Shown here piece after piece: positions 24,677-36,535 of a stretch of DNA of 64,000 bases (position 1 is its first letter; every line of letters starts with the position of its first letter). A program made the translations under genes and the position numbers. Below the pieces are notes generated by a model. The model had not been told where the DNA came from, ran no database searches, and saw nothing but the letters and a program-made list of their open reading frames with translations. Source of the stretch: Coprinus comatus (taxonomy: Eukaryota; Basidiomycota; Agaricomycetes; Agaricales; Agaricaceae); the NCBI GenBank assembly GCA_034638255.1, contig JAWPGT010000002.1, positions 2,286,501 through 2,350,500 on the forward strand, in the 5' to 3' direction.

Positions 24677-25355
24677 GTTGACAATCTTTTGCGGTGATAA
24701 ATGTCATTCCGTGAGGGTTGACGAGGACTTCTTATAGACTTATACGGTGACCACATACCTTCTGAGGTATGAGCTTAATTCCTGAACGGACTTCTAAATA
24801 CCCAATTGCAGACATACATACCCTAAATCTTGGGGTGAGAGAAGGAACATCAGCTTCTTCTTTTTTAGCCTATGGTTTCCATAGCATTCTATGGTCACTG
24901 GTGGTCAAAGGCAAATCAAGGGGTATATAATACCCCTCCAGACGAAAGTATATCAGTGTCCAGGTCAGAGAAGATTGGAGCGCGGGTTTCCAGAGAAGAG
25001 AGAATAGAAATATGATCTGAGTCTTGAGAGTCATACTTATCCGTATCCCATGGCTTCTTAAAAAATCATAGAAAATGAGAGCACGCTATTTTTGAAAAGA
25101 TGGGAATTCCGAATAATTGGGATATATGACACTGAGCACTTGACATACTGACTTTGTCCTCTTTACCTGCACATAAGTACATTCGTATTTTCGATACCTC
25201 GTTTTCTAAATAAAATCGAGCGGCAGTATATAAGTTATACCTGTTTTTAACTGTTACCTGCCTGTTACATAGTGACAATTAGGCATGTGACCGTTACAAC
25301 CGTGTTCAACTTCAATGTGTTGCTGATTGTGTTGGACGTGGCTGGCATATTTACA
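24677..25355. other. intergenic between two divergent genes
   Basis: Shared upstream region of the unknown gene at 23687 and ORC6. Nothing specific seen. Confidence 0.5.
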
Positions 25356-26767
25356 ATGAACGCCGAGCTGCGAAGATTATGCCACGAACCTGATACTCTT
25401 AAAGAGGCTCAGCGACTTCTTTCACTAGCATCTGCTCGCACAGGACCAGGCTCAGGCTATGACTTGGGTACCATGCGGTCCAGTTTAGCCGCAATCTGTG
25501 TTTATCTGGCGTCCAACAAGTATGCTTTATTTATCTCTTTCACACAGGTGTATAAAGATGCTTAGATGATACCCAGATTAAACAATAATGAAATGACACT
25601 CGAATCAGCCAAAAGCGCAGCCTGCTTAAGCCCAAAAGAGTTCAAGAAAGCATTCGGTATCATCAATACTGTACTTCAGGAAGAACTGAAAACACGGAAA
25701 GGAAAGGGAAAGGAGACGAGCTATGATATCCTTCATGAACGATACGCAGTTCATATGCCCTACAGCAGGTTCTCCACCTTTGTACTGAGAGCAGAAGAAT
25801 CTCTGTTGCAACTGGGTGTGTCACATAGAGACGAAGATACAAAGTGCGCCCTATTTTGGTGGATTTGTTCTATTATCGAGGTAAAGCGTTTGCATGCTTT
25901 ATGCAAATTAGAACTAAATGAGAAAAAGGTAGAGCATTTCCCGACGTTAGAGGAATACGCTCAAGAGAATGCATTGACGGCCAAACGTCTTTCACCCATT
26001 ATTAAAACTCTGAACGACAAATGCAAGACTCTGAAAACAAAAATCACAGAAGCATCCAAGAATCCTACATCACGACCAGGTTCACCGATAAAATTAGCAA
26101 CCTCCAATCCACAAACACCCAGACGGTCCCCAAGGAAGCCAATTCGGGAGCTACCCAGTCGGGATTCTGCAAAGAAAAAGCAACAACAAGCTCAAGCTGC
26201 ACCAGAATATCTTCCATCTCTGACCGAAAGCCAAGATGAAGATGTGAGTATGATGGAGCTACCCGAAACGCCGACGAAGAAACGTAAAATCGAAGTCACA
26301 ACTCTTACACCCGCGAAGAAAGCAGCTACAACTTTGACCCCAAGACAAATATTTCCCCCTCCGTATACATCCACATTACCCCGCGTTCAAGTACGAAATA
26401 ATATCCCTACGTCTCCCTCGAAATCCACCGTCAAAAACACGCTTCCTTCTAATCCATCACCACTTCGTCGTTCAGCAAGGAATATGTTACAGGACGAAGT
26501 AGACAACGATGACTCTATGGAGTTGACGAGGATGAAGTTCTTGATATAAGCCCCAGGAAATTGGATTTAGACCCAAAACCAACACATAAAAATTCTCAGT
26601 TGGATAGAATGGAAGAAGAAACGGAAGATGTGGCTCTGGTGGTGACGAGGAGGTATAAACCTGTTTATCAAGATTGGAAACAGTGGTACATGCGGGACGC
26701 GAGAGTTGTGAGGATATATAAAGAAGCACAGACATTGGTCGAGCAAAACTCGTTTCAGACCTTGTAA
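25356..26767 (+). CDS. ORC6: Origin recognition complex subunit 6, one frame break
   Basis: Smallest ORC subunit, part of the complex that marks replication origins and loads the MCM helicase. Exon 1 is 25356-25519; exon 2 starts at 25577, giving the join LASNKLNNNEMTLESAKSAA. The N-terminal half shows the two cyclin-like (TFIIB-type) folds of Orc6: RSSLAAICVYLASNK, CLSPKEFKKAFGIINTVL, then a second domain around ALFWWICSIIEVKRLHAL. The middle is a basic linker with several SP/TP sites (TPRRSPRKP), possible CDK targets. The frame stops at 26549, but one base missing near 26522 would give MEVDEDEVLDISPRKLDLDPKP and run into a conserved C-terminus RYKPVYQDWKQWYMRDARV ending at 26767. As ORC6 is essential in yeasts, a sequence error is the likeliest reason. 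Total about 450 residues. Confidence 0.82.
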
Positions 26768-28803
26768 TCTCTGACAATGAATGACGTAGGGACGTAGCTA
26801 ATTTCGGCGACTTCATGCACTTATCGAAGCTTATGAGCACCCTAAACAACATTAACCATGATAATTGAACATCGTCGTAGGCTCTTTTCACTCTTTCCAA
26901 ATGTGATCGACGGCGTACTCGTTATCTTCCTTTCTCCATCCCTACTTGCTATGACTTGCACAGAAGTCTGTATACCGCAAAACATGCTTAACCAGCGCAG
27001 TCAGGCTTTGCGATCACGCCGCATCAATCTATACTTCCACAGCACATGGACAAATTCACTCACGGCTTGGGAGGTATAGATTACTGTCAGGAATTAGAAT
27101 GAGATCACGCATTTTTCAGATTCTCTGAGTAATGACTTGTGTGTCAACCCTAGCGAGCAGTCTCCTTTGCGTTCTCATCGTTTAGGCCTACTTTCCCTGT
27201 TACTGGATGCGACGCTTTAGAGCCACCGTCAGATTGGCTGCCGGGGTTATCTTGCCCTCAAGAAAGCTAATGAATCCAAAATTCCGTTAGAAATATTGCG
27301 GTAAGAAAAAAAAATCCATTTCTCCATTCCTCTCGCCTTCAATCTTCATTCCTCTTTGGTGCACATCATGATGTTGGGTATCGTTTATCATTTCCCTCGG
27401 AGTTGCGACTGATCAGTACGCATAATCATCTTACTCGGTTAACTCCTGTACAAAAGATCGTTTCCAGGGCTCCGGTATTCGTGTCACGGGCTAGTTGTGC
27501 TGGGGTTGTGGTTTTCTGTCCTAGCTAATCCCCATGCCAGCCCATGTCTTCTTCCTTCCATTATTCAAAGCCTTGCCGTTGGATTCAATTATTGATCTTT
27601 CTCCGGAAGTGTCTCCTCTTCAATAACTTGCAGCGCTGTCACCGTTTACAATGTCGTATATAACACAGGAATATTCCTGTATGCTCCCACAAATGAAAGC
27701 CTCGGCATCATAGAAAGCATCGAAAACGGCTGCATTATCGACGAGAAAGAGACCTTGTTTCGCTTGGTAACAAAAAAATGGATGGTTAAAGACAGCGTAG
27801 TTGAAACTTGACGCGGTGAATGTGGTAAATCTTGAACATAGTTTTTACACTGAAAACGGAAAAATGAACGAAGCCAAAAAAACGTAAGTATTTCACACAA
27901 AGTATTAATCGATTGATCCGGTACAACCATTTCAACCTCTGAATAATCAGCTTCAATTTGACTCAATCACACACTAGTGCAACCGCCCACCAGATCCTTT
28001 CAGACCACACAAGTTGTAATATTCAGTTTTCTCACAGAAGGTGGGTGGCATGGAATACTCCACGTACACACGCACATTGGCACTAGTTATGAATGATTTC
28101 AACTGGGGAAGAGTAGGGATAACAGAGCCTATAATTCCCAGAGCAGATAGGCTCGTTTTAGAGGTAAAGACGGATGTTCCATTGGTGTTACCGCCGCCAC
28201 CAAATTTGACGCTTTCTGCATTTACGTTCTATCTATCGACTGGGGTATTGGACAGGAGGAGAGCAAATATATTTTTCTAATACCCGTTTTTGCTCAGGAT
28301 CAAGAACATTATAAGCTGTCTCGACATGGGTAGTAAGTAACATCATTTAGAAGACATGTCAGACCGTTGGCATGACATTATTCTGGAATTTCCGCATAAT
28401 CCTTCAAAAAATCATATAACTTCCTTCTTTCTATCTGGTTCCTTCTCCTTGCTCCCGAATCCCGGTTCCAGATAACCTTGTCCCCACGAAATACCCCACT
28501 AGAGGTTGCTATCGCCGCTGTGACACATATTGGTATACAAGCTATATAAAGCTAGGAAAGAGACGGATAATATAAAGTAATACTTTTTCAAGCAGGGGTT
28601 CAAAATATTGTTACACTATGTCTTCAACCAAGTCGCTATGTGTGTTGAATTCTTCTTCGCAGCCGACGGACCACTTGACTAAGAAAAAATTAATAATGTG
28701 TTACCGATTAAGATTTGTGAGGTACATAATTGCTGCCGAATGGTCTATTAAGATTCAAAGCAACAAAAAAGCTGATCAAATGCAAAGTATAACTTGTTAT
28801 AGG
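26768..28803. other. gene-poor stretch of about 2 kb
   Basis: No gene supported. Small frames at 27646-27966 (minus) and 28041-28280 (plus) have no recognisable family or convincing flanking exons. Confidence 0.45.
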
Positions 28804-28917
28804 GGCGAGATGGCCGAGTGGTCAAGGCGCCAGACTAAGGACCTGGGCATTTGATGCTCTAATCTTCCAGTTGGAATCTGGTCCTCCGGGGCGTGGGTTC
28901 GAATCCCACTCTCGTCA
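28804..28917 (+). tRNA. tRNA-Leu (AAG), with intron
   Basis: Acceptor GGCGAGA/TCTCGTC, D-arm GGCCGAGTGGTCAAGGC (one base shorter than the other two copies), anticodon stem CCAGA/TCTGG with loop CTAAGGA, anticodon AAG, T-loop GGTTCGAATCC. The intron is about 35 nt after the base 3' of the anticodon and differs from the introns of the other two copies (begins acctgggcatttgatg). Confidence 0.9.
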
Positions 28918-29647
28918 CACTTTTTGGATCTAGAAAGGTTCGAACGATCTTCACTTTGAGGTCACCCCCCACCACAGCAATTACAGCAATTATCCCAAGA
29001 AGTGAACAAGCAGAAGTAAGTACCATTTTTACAAATAGCACTAGCTTCGATCGTTCCATTATTGGCAGTACGTTGGGCGAGCGAAGTTAGGGCGTTGCTC
29101 AAAAGTTTCCAATGGGTTAACTCTGAGGTTATTTTTTATAAATGATTAATAGCCGCAACGAGAGAAACTTACTCCATAGATTTGATGCCAGTCCAGAAGT
29201 TACCAAGACTCAAATTTACTCACCTGTCGTTTTCTGACGTTAGTTAGTACAAGCTCATGAATGAAGTGATCGATGATGATGGCTTACCGACAAGCAAGTT
29301 ATTGTAAAAAGATTGAGAGAAATGAGTACCCTGTCATATATATTATCGCAAACCATGTGCATACTTGGGGCCAATAACCTTAAAAGGTGTGAAAGTGAGC
29401 TTACATTGTGCATATGAATTGATTGCAGAATGTTTCGCGCTGTGGTCCCTACCCTTTATTTAGATGTGAATTACACTATCTAATAGTTGTAACGGATTAC
29501 CAATTGAAACACCGGATGATGAGTAAGATGAAAGAAGCTGAGGACAGCTGAGTAATCTTAAATTGCTGGAACAATCCTCAGTTTCTTTTAAAAACGGGCT
29601 GAACTCTACCAGAACCTTATTCACCATCGACGCTTAGCACTCGTGAA
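28918..29647. other. intergenic
   Basis: Between tRNA-Leu and the epimerase-like gene. Nothing recognised. Confidence 0.45.
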
Positions 29648-30990
29648 ATGACCACTACTAAAACAAAGATATTCCTCACTGGCGCAACGGGTAGGTCTTT
29701 TGTCCTGCGTATGTAATTAAAGATACTACCTCTAGCACTAGGGTATATTGGAAGCTCTGTACTCGAACGCCTTATTGATCATCCAGACGCTCAAACTTTT
29801 GATATAACTATCCTCGTTCGCAACGTAGAGAAGGCCAAAAGATTCAAAGATGAATTTGGCTTGAACGCCGTTGTTGGTGGATTTAATGATGTCCAATTAT
29901 TGGAAGATTTGACTGCTGATGCTGATGTCGTCATCGATACCGTAAGTGACCATACAGCCTTCTCCTATTACTATCAGTCCTGCCGTGCTAATGTAGCTTA
30001 TCATGTATATAGGTCGATGCTGACGCTCTTGAAGCCACAAAAATCATGCTCCGTGGACTCAAGAGGAGGTTCCAACAAACAGGTAATCCAGCAATCTACA
30101 TTCACACTGTACGTGTCCTCTATTTCTAGACTCTCCCATTACGATGATCTGATACTTGTGTTATTAAGTCTGGTACTGGTGTTTTTTCAGACGATGCAGC
30201 CGGTCTAGTATCTACAGACACGGTCTGGGACGATGCCAACCCAGATCAATTGGAACAACTCCCACCAACAGCACTTCATCGAGATGTTGATCTAGAAATC
30301 ATTCAAGCTGATAAAGACGGATATGTGAAAGCTTATTTAATCGCGCCTTCAACTATATACGGCGTCGCATCCGGAAAATTTATTGATTCTGGATTAGCAA
30401 ACAAACATTCAATTCAAATCCCAGCTCTCATCAATGCTTCATTGGATAGAAAAGAAGCTGGTATAGTCGGGAAGGGTGCGAATATTTGGCCTAACGTCCA
30501 CATCGATGATGGTGAGTACTTGCTACTATTCTGCAAAATGAGTTGCCCGTGACGTATTAAATGGTAGTTGCGGAACTTTATATTGTTCTATTCAATGCAA
30601 TCAGGACCAACCCAGACAAGATTGGGCATGGACGTGAAGGATTCTATTTAGGTATTCGGATGAACACAAACTCTATGATGTTAGCAAGGAGCTCGCTCGA
30701 GTGATGGTTGAGCTTGGAAAGACATCAAACCCGGAACCAACAGTTTTTCACTCCAGATGAAATTAACAAATACTTTAATGTAAGCACTAACACAACATTT
30801 TTTCGGATTCGCTAATTTAGGTCTCCAATTGAAGGGCTCTGATTATCTTGGATCTAACTCCCGTGGCATTGCTAATCGGTCTCATGCGATTGGTTGGAAA
30901 CCCACCAGGACCACAAAAGACTTCATTGCTAGTATTAAGGCCGAAACGGAAGAGATTATCAAGAGTGGACATGGTGTTACCTTGCGTTAA
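29648..30990 (+). CDS. NAD-dependent epimerase/dehydratase-like protein, two frame breaks
   Basis: Extended short-chain reductase. Exons 29648-29690, 29742-29941, 30013-30108, 30169-30511, 30568-30779 and 30835-30990. Landmarks: IFLTGATGYIGSSVLERL (nucleotide-binding Gly motif split by intron 1), ILVRNVEKAK, ADVVIDT, AIYIHTSGTGVFSDDAAG, AYLIAPSTIYGVASGK and a C-terminus GSDYLGSNSRGIANRSHAIGW. Exon 5 is broken twice: one base is missing after GREGFYLG at about 30652 (the next frame then reads YSDEHKLYDVSKELARVMVE), and one T too many lies in the run 30744-30748 (PTVFTPDEINKYFN resumes after it). The two changes cancel, and everything before and after is intact. Either consensus errors or a young pseudogene. 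Confidence 0.75.
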
Positions 30991-31148
30991 CTGTACAAGG
31001 TAGATTGCAAATTATGGCTCGCAGTACAAAAATAAAATATTTCAAAACTATGTTCTCCAAACATAATCAGATTCCTTCATCACACACCTACAAGTTGTAT
31101 ATTATACAGATTACAACTCATCTAAGCAGCTAAACCAAGAAAAAATTT

Positions 31149-31264
31149 GACGAGAGTGGGATTCGAACCCACGCCCCGGAGGACCAGATTCCAATTGGAA
31201 AGTTTGAACATCAATGTGTTCGGATCCTTAGTCTGGCGCCTTAGACCGCTCGGCCATCTCGCCT
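31149..31264 (-). tRNA. tRNA-Leu (AAG), with intron
   Basis: Same acceptor, anticodon arm and T-arm as the copies at 3524 and 28804. The D-arm (GGTCTAAGGC) and intron (about 36 nt, beginning atccgaacacattgatg) are close to the copy at 3524, so those two are the more recent duplicates although 27 kb apart. Confidence 0.9.
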
Positions 31265-31719
31265 TGTAATTCAGTCTGTCAGATTAATGGAGAATCACAT
31301 CCAGCTTTTGGCAGCAGTGGACGGAATGACGAAGATATGAGCCTCGACGCGGGAGGGCTAGCTGTAAACTGTGAGGAATTACATAACATAAACAAGATTC
31401 AAACCATAATAAATCCTCCTCGCCTATTTGTTTGGTCCAGACCTTCCCAGGCTGAACCCCAGTAGACTCTGATTGGTAAGTAGTGGCAGCGAGTGAACTA
31501 CTTTCAGTAGCCTGTAATCTGCGACGAATAGAGGGTAATTATAGAGAAGCCGTCAAACTTTTTGTATTCCATATATATCCAGTTAATAGTACAAGAAAGG
31601 AAATTTCTACAGTAATCAATGAGAAAAACAGATAAGACAACGACCAGTGAAAACAGCAAGAAAAGAAATTAGATTAGAGCTACAAGGACGATCGTACAAA
31701 AGCATTTCATGTTCTTCGC
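31265..31719. other. intergenic / 3' UTR of RNR1
   Basis: Downstream of the ribonucleotide reductase gene; nothing else seen. Confidence 0.45.
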
Positions 31720-34700
31720 CTAGCCGGAGCACATGAGGCAAGCTTCTTTATTTTCTAAAGAGCACTGTAACTTTGCCTCTTCAAGCTCACGATCTTTTTG
31801 GCGTTTGAGCGCAGCGGCAAACTCAGGGTCTAGCTCGGCAGCTTTCTTGGTTTTCTCGTCCAACGACAGACTAGCCAGAGCATCCACGGGGACGGACGAG
31901 GAGGCAACAGGAGTTGTAGCAATTCCACTTATGTTGGCGGTCTTCATTGGTGTTGAGGGGACGGAAGGAGAGGATGTTTCATTTGTTGTTGTGTTACTCG
32001 TAGGGGCCTTGCCATTGACACCATTGACGCGTGCATTTGACTTCTGCACCTTTGCTTCATTGAGGAGACTTTGGTCGACGGTGAACTGGATGGCTTGAGC
32101 GGCAGGACGTGTGCGGAGATAGTACATTCCAGTCTTGAGACCCTTCTTCCAACCGTAGAAATGCATACTGGTGAGCTGACCAAGGGTTGGTGCTTGAAGA
32201 TGTACGTTCAAACTCTGGCTTTGGCAAATGAAAGCACCACGATCAGCAGCAAGGTCGAGGACCTTCTTCTGACTAATCTCCCAGACAGTCTTGTAGATGG
32301 CCTTGACGTCGTCCGGAATTGTAGGAATGTTTTGTACGGAGCCATTGTGGGCAATAATCATATTCTTCATATTGTCGTCCCACAAGCCAAGGTCGACAAG
32401 CTCGCGGAGTAACCATGGACATACGACTTGGAATTCGCCAGCAAGCACACGACGGGTGTAGATATTACTATTTACAGGAGTTAGAAAAGGTCATGTTGAT
32501 AGGAAATATTATTTGACAAACCTAGTATATGGTTCGAAGCATTCATTGAAGCCAAGGATTTGGCTGGTGGAGGCAGTTGGCATGGGTGCAAGAAGAAGCG
32601 AGTTACGAATACCGGTGCGAGTTATTCTTTGTTTCAGAGAAGTCCAGTCCCACAAGTCAGTGGGTGTAACATTCCACAAATCGAACTGAAGTTGGCCTTG
32701 AGAAGCGGGACTTCCTTCATATGTTTCATAGGGACCATCGCGCTCAGCGATTTCAGAGCTTGCCTCAAGAGCGGCGTGATAGATAGTCTCGAAGATCTGA
32801 ATATTCAGTTTCTTTGCCTCGGGAGAGTCGAAAGGCATGCGAAGGACCATGAAGGCATCAGCGAGACCTTGTACACCAATACCAATGGGACGGTGACGGA
32901 AGTTGGAACGACGAGCTTCTGCTATCGGGTAGTAATTGACATCGATGATTCGGTTCAAGTTGTAGGTAACAACCTTGGCGACTTGGTGCAATTTTTTGAA
33001 GTCGTACACACCATTCTGGATAAATGTAGGAAGGGCAAGCGATGCGAGATTGCAAACAGCAGTCTCGTCCGGAGACGAATATTCGATAATCTCTGTGCAC
33101 AAGTTAGAGGACTTGATCGTGCCTAGGTTCCTTTGGTTGGATTTGGCTACAATGATGTTAGTCTAAAGGCCACTAGAGAATTTTAAACATACAGTTAGCA
33201 TGATCCTTGTAAACCATGAAAGGTCCACCAGTCTCAATTTGAGCCTCCATAATGGCATACCACAACTTCTGAGCGGGAATAGTTTTGCGTGCTCGGCCCT
33301 CCTTTTCGTACTTCTCGTACAGAGCTTCGAACTCTGGACCCCAGACTTCGTGAAGATTTGGTGCCTCATTGGGGCAGAACAAGGACCAGTCACCGTTGGC
33401 TTCGACACGTTTCATGCTATATGGTGTGAAGATGAGTTAAAGAATCCAACACAACGACAGATACGTACAAGAGATCGGGAATCCATAACGCATAAAAAAG
33501 ATCACGAGCGCGACTTTCTTCTTTCCCATGATTCTTACGCAAGTCCAGGAAATCAAAAACATCTGCATGCCATGGCTCCAAATAGATAGCAAAGGCGCCA
33601 GGGCGCTTGTTGCCACCTTGATCGACATAACGTGCAGTTGCGTCATAAGCACGTAGCATAGGTACAATACCGTTGGAGTGACCATTGGTTCCGGCGATGT
33701 AAGAACTACAAAAAGTCAACCTGAGTAAATATAGAACAAGAAACCATACATACCCAGTAGCACGAATGCTATGAATGTTCAAGCCGATACCACCAGCAGT
33801 CTTGCTGATCATAGCACAGTTCTTGAGAGTGTCGTAGATTCCTTCAATGGAATCGTCCTTCATACAAACCAAGAAGCAAGAACTCAATTGAGGATGGGGA
33901 GTTCCAGCATTGAAAAGAGTAGGAGAAGCATGTGTGAAGTATCGCTCCGACATGAGGTTATAGGTTTCGAGTACACGGTCAATATCACTTCCGTGGATAC
34001 CAACAGCAACACGCATGATCATATGTTGAGGTCTTTCGGCGACGCGCCCGTCGATACGAAGAAGGTAGGACCGCTCCAAAGTTTTGAATCCAAAGCTATA
34101 ACAACTTAAGACACAAAGGCAAACAAATGGGAATGAGACTGGGGACACACTAATTGTAATTGAAATCACGATTATAGATGATTGCTGAGTTGAGGGTATC
34201 AGCATTGGCCATAACAACACCATATGTTTCTTCAGAGATCATGCCAGCGGGGCGGCCGTTCTTGGGATTGACTGCAAGACATTGAGTGAATGGGAGTTCC
34301 GTGTGTCATGAGTATCCCATACCATAGCTGTAGAGATCATTAATGACTTGAGAGAAACTCTTCTTGGTTTCCTTATGAAGATTGGAAATAGCAATACGTG
34401 CAGCCAACACAGCATAATCAGGATGTTTTGTTGTCAGATAAGCTGCAGTTTCGGATGCCAGGTTCTGTAACAAAGGTTAAGCAGAAGAATTCTATGATTA
34501 ACCAAGGACTCTCACATCGAGCTCGACGGTTGTTACGCCCTGGTACACGCCTTGCACCACTTTCTGTGTGACCCTTGAGAGATAAGTGAGTACTTGAGAA
34601 CATTTCATGAAGAATAAATACTCACTCCACGGCGTCGACGTAGTCAGTATCGAGGCCATAGCAGAGTTTCTCGATCCTTGATGTGATCTAGAAAAATGCA

Positions 34701-34903
34701 CTGATAAGATTGGAGTTAATGACGCGTCATGTCGACCCTCACCTTATCAAATTGAACGCGCTCCTTGCGCCTGTGTAGAAGACAATGATTAGAATGTGCT
34801 TGGGTGTCGCGCGTCGCGTCAATACGTACCCATCTAAAATGCCACTTAGTAAAGATAAAGATAAGTAGATATGTTACAAACCTCGTTTAAACACGTAAGC
34901 CAT
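31720..34903 (-). CDS. RNR1: Ribonucleoside-diphosphate reductase large subunit
   Basis: Class I ribonucleotide reductase alpha subunit, which reduces NDPs to dNDPs for DNA synthesis. Twelve exons: 34882-34903, 34830-34833 (4 nt), 34743-34770, 34626-34687, 34516-34573, 34323-34464, 34151-34271, 33754-34095, 33469-33705, 33193-33416, 32522-33146, 31720-32467. Joined, the start reads [18 protein letters not shown]; the Asp-Gly pair depends on the 4 nt exon ATGG. Catalytic landmarks are present: redox Cys in SSCFLV, the NxC-E triad in SSNLCTEII, the second redox Cys in [10 protein letters not shown], tandem Tyr of the radical pathway in [11 protein letters not shown], and the C-terminal swinging thiols in ACLMCSG. 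The N-terminal ATP cone is complete ([26 protein letters not shown]). The linker before the C-terminal Cys pair is longish and Ser/Thr-rich. No break seen. Confidence 0.96.
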
Positions 34904-35530
34904 GATAAGGCAACACGATTAGTATAGGACAAAATTGGTATACCGTGTCAGTGAGGAGAGAGGGGAAGTAGAGGTCGTAGGTGAGAAGACAAGAGGACCA
35001 ACTCTGAGGTTTTATGATAATCACTGACTAAGCACTTTGTTTGGTCTCGCTACCTTTAGTGAACGACTAATTACAGAAGTACGAAGATCCTCAGTGCATT
35101 GAATGGATTTAAATTTATTAGAATGGACTTACGATTACACTACAAGTAATATGTGATAACGGAATTTGCCTCGAATTTTATGCATCCCTCAGAAACACTT
35201 AATTTGATAATCATTAATTACGCGTCGCGTTGTTTGGATATATGTACGCGTCGATTCAACGTTCAACAAAATCTAAGTGAGTCAATATCAGTTATTTACG
35301 GTAGCGAGTGACACTGAGTATTTATGGAGCAAAGTTGATCTTCTATCAAGACATTTCCCAAGTGTGTATATCTTGAAAATCTATTATAATGCACAATTAG
35401 GCTATAGTCCATGCAGAAAACGATCGGCAGTATGTACTCTATACCAGATACTAACTAATTTGTGACACATTCTTGCCACATTAATATACGATTACTAGTG
35501 ATTGAGCACAAGAATATTAAACCTACCTAC
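34904..35530. other. intergenic
   Basis: Promoter side of RNR1 and 3' side of the membrane protein gene. An ACGCGTCG-type motif occurs at about 35220-35252 (acgcgtcgcg and tacgcgtcgat), resembling the MluI cell-cycle box ACGCGT used for G1/S genes, which would suit RNR1; this is a suggestion only. Confidence 0.35.
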
Positions 35531-36535
35531 TTAGAACGGACCCCCGTTATTGGTATAAGGCATTGAACTACCCTGGCCTTGGTTGAACAAAGGAGTTTTC
35601 CTCATTGATGCAGGTCGATTCGGAGTTCCATGCCATAGTGAATTTGAACCAAGACTGTCTGGTGTGGTTACCTGCATGGTCACCGGTGCTGGATATAATT
35701 CTGTCAAAAGTTGAACACCAATGATTCATTGTATCGAAGACGACAAAAAGTCTACCAACCTGGTGCAGGACTTAACCTCGTAACTAAAGGCTCTGTCTGA
35801 AGGAATGTGTTCTCCATAGCAGCTCTAGTACTCGGTTTCTCTTCTTTTGTTTTTGAACGTCGAATACAAGACATCAAAGCCCAAACCAAACCCATCAACA
35901 GCATACCACCAATAAGTGATCCAATTATAGCACCCGCAAATGTACCCCTAGTAATTGCCATTTCATCAGCACCCAATGCCGTTCCACCATCAATCCCAGT
36001 ACAATCTCCTCCTTGTGACGATTCTCCAGCTACTGGTGGTCCCATCGATGTTGACCCAGAATTTTGAATACTCTCTTCATTCGTGACAGCGAAAAAGTCC
36101 AACCACAGCGTCCCATTCTCTATCAAGTTCGTCAACTTCAAGGTATGACTACCTTCCGCAAGTTTTGGTGAAGTCCAAAAATTGTACTGATAAATAGGCA
36201 TTCCATAAAGATGTGGGATATTTGAGTGGCCTGGAGGTCCATCATCGACGATAAACTCAATCAAGGGGGTTTCTCCATCGAGAGGCAAAGTCGCATATAC
36301 ACCTATTCCAGTCCCTAATATAATGATTTCATAACCTGCTAACTTGAAAAATGGGCATGAAACATAGCTACTTACCAGTGAATTTTAAAGTTGCGGTTGC
36401 GCCCCTTACATAGGTGCGTGATGTGGTTTGATTGTACTCCTCATGACCACCCCAATAATTCAACTCCCATCCCGAAGAATACCGAATCTGTGAGCTACGA
36501 TCGTCTATAAGTAGTAAAGGTTTTGAGGAGCTCAT
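35531..36535 (-). CDS. single-pass membrane protein, basidiomycete-type (hypothetical)
   Basis: Exons 36376-36535, 35760-36335 and 35531-35700; the first intron is only 40 nt. About 301 residues. There is no obvious signal peptide: the protein begins MSSSKPLLLIDDRSSQIRYS. The N-terminal part looks like a beta-sandwich ectodomain (SSGWELNYWGG, GATATLKFTGYEIIILGTG, GSHTLKLTNLIENGTLWLDFFAV), a pattern common in agaricomycete proteins with galactose-binding-like folds. Then follow a Ser/Gly linker, one membrane helix (IIGSLIGGMLLMGLVWALM) with a basic stop signal CIRRSK, and a Pro/Thr-rich cytosolic tail ending YTNNGGPF. The layout suggests a surface sensor or adhesion-type protein; function unknown. 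Confidence 0.75.

Noticed and set aside
28041..28280. 79-codon frame on the plus strand
   Set aside because: No family features, no splice-linked partners, no supporting context.
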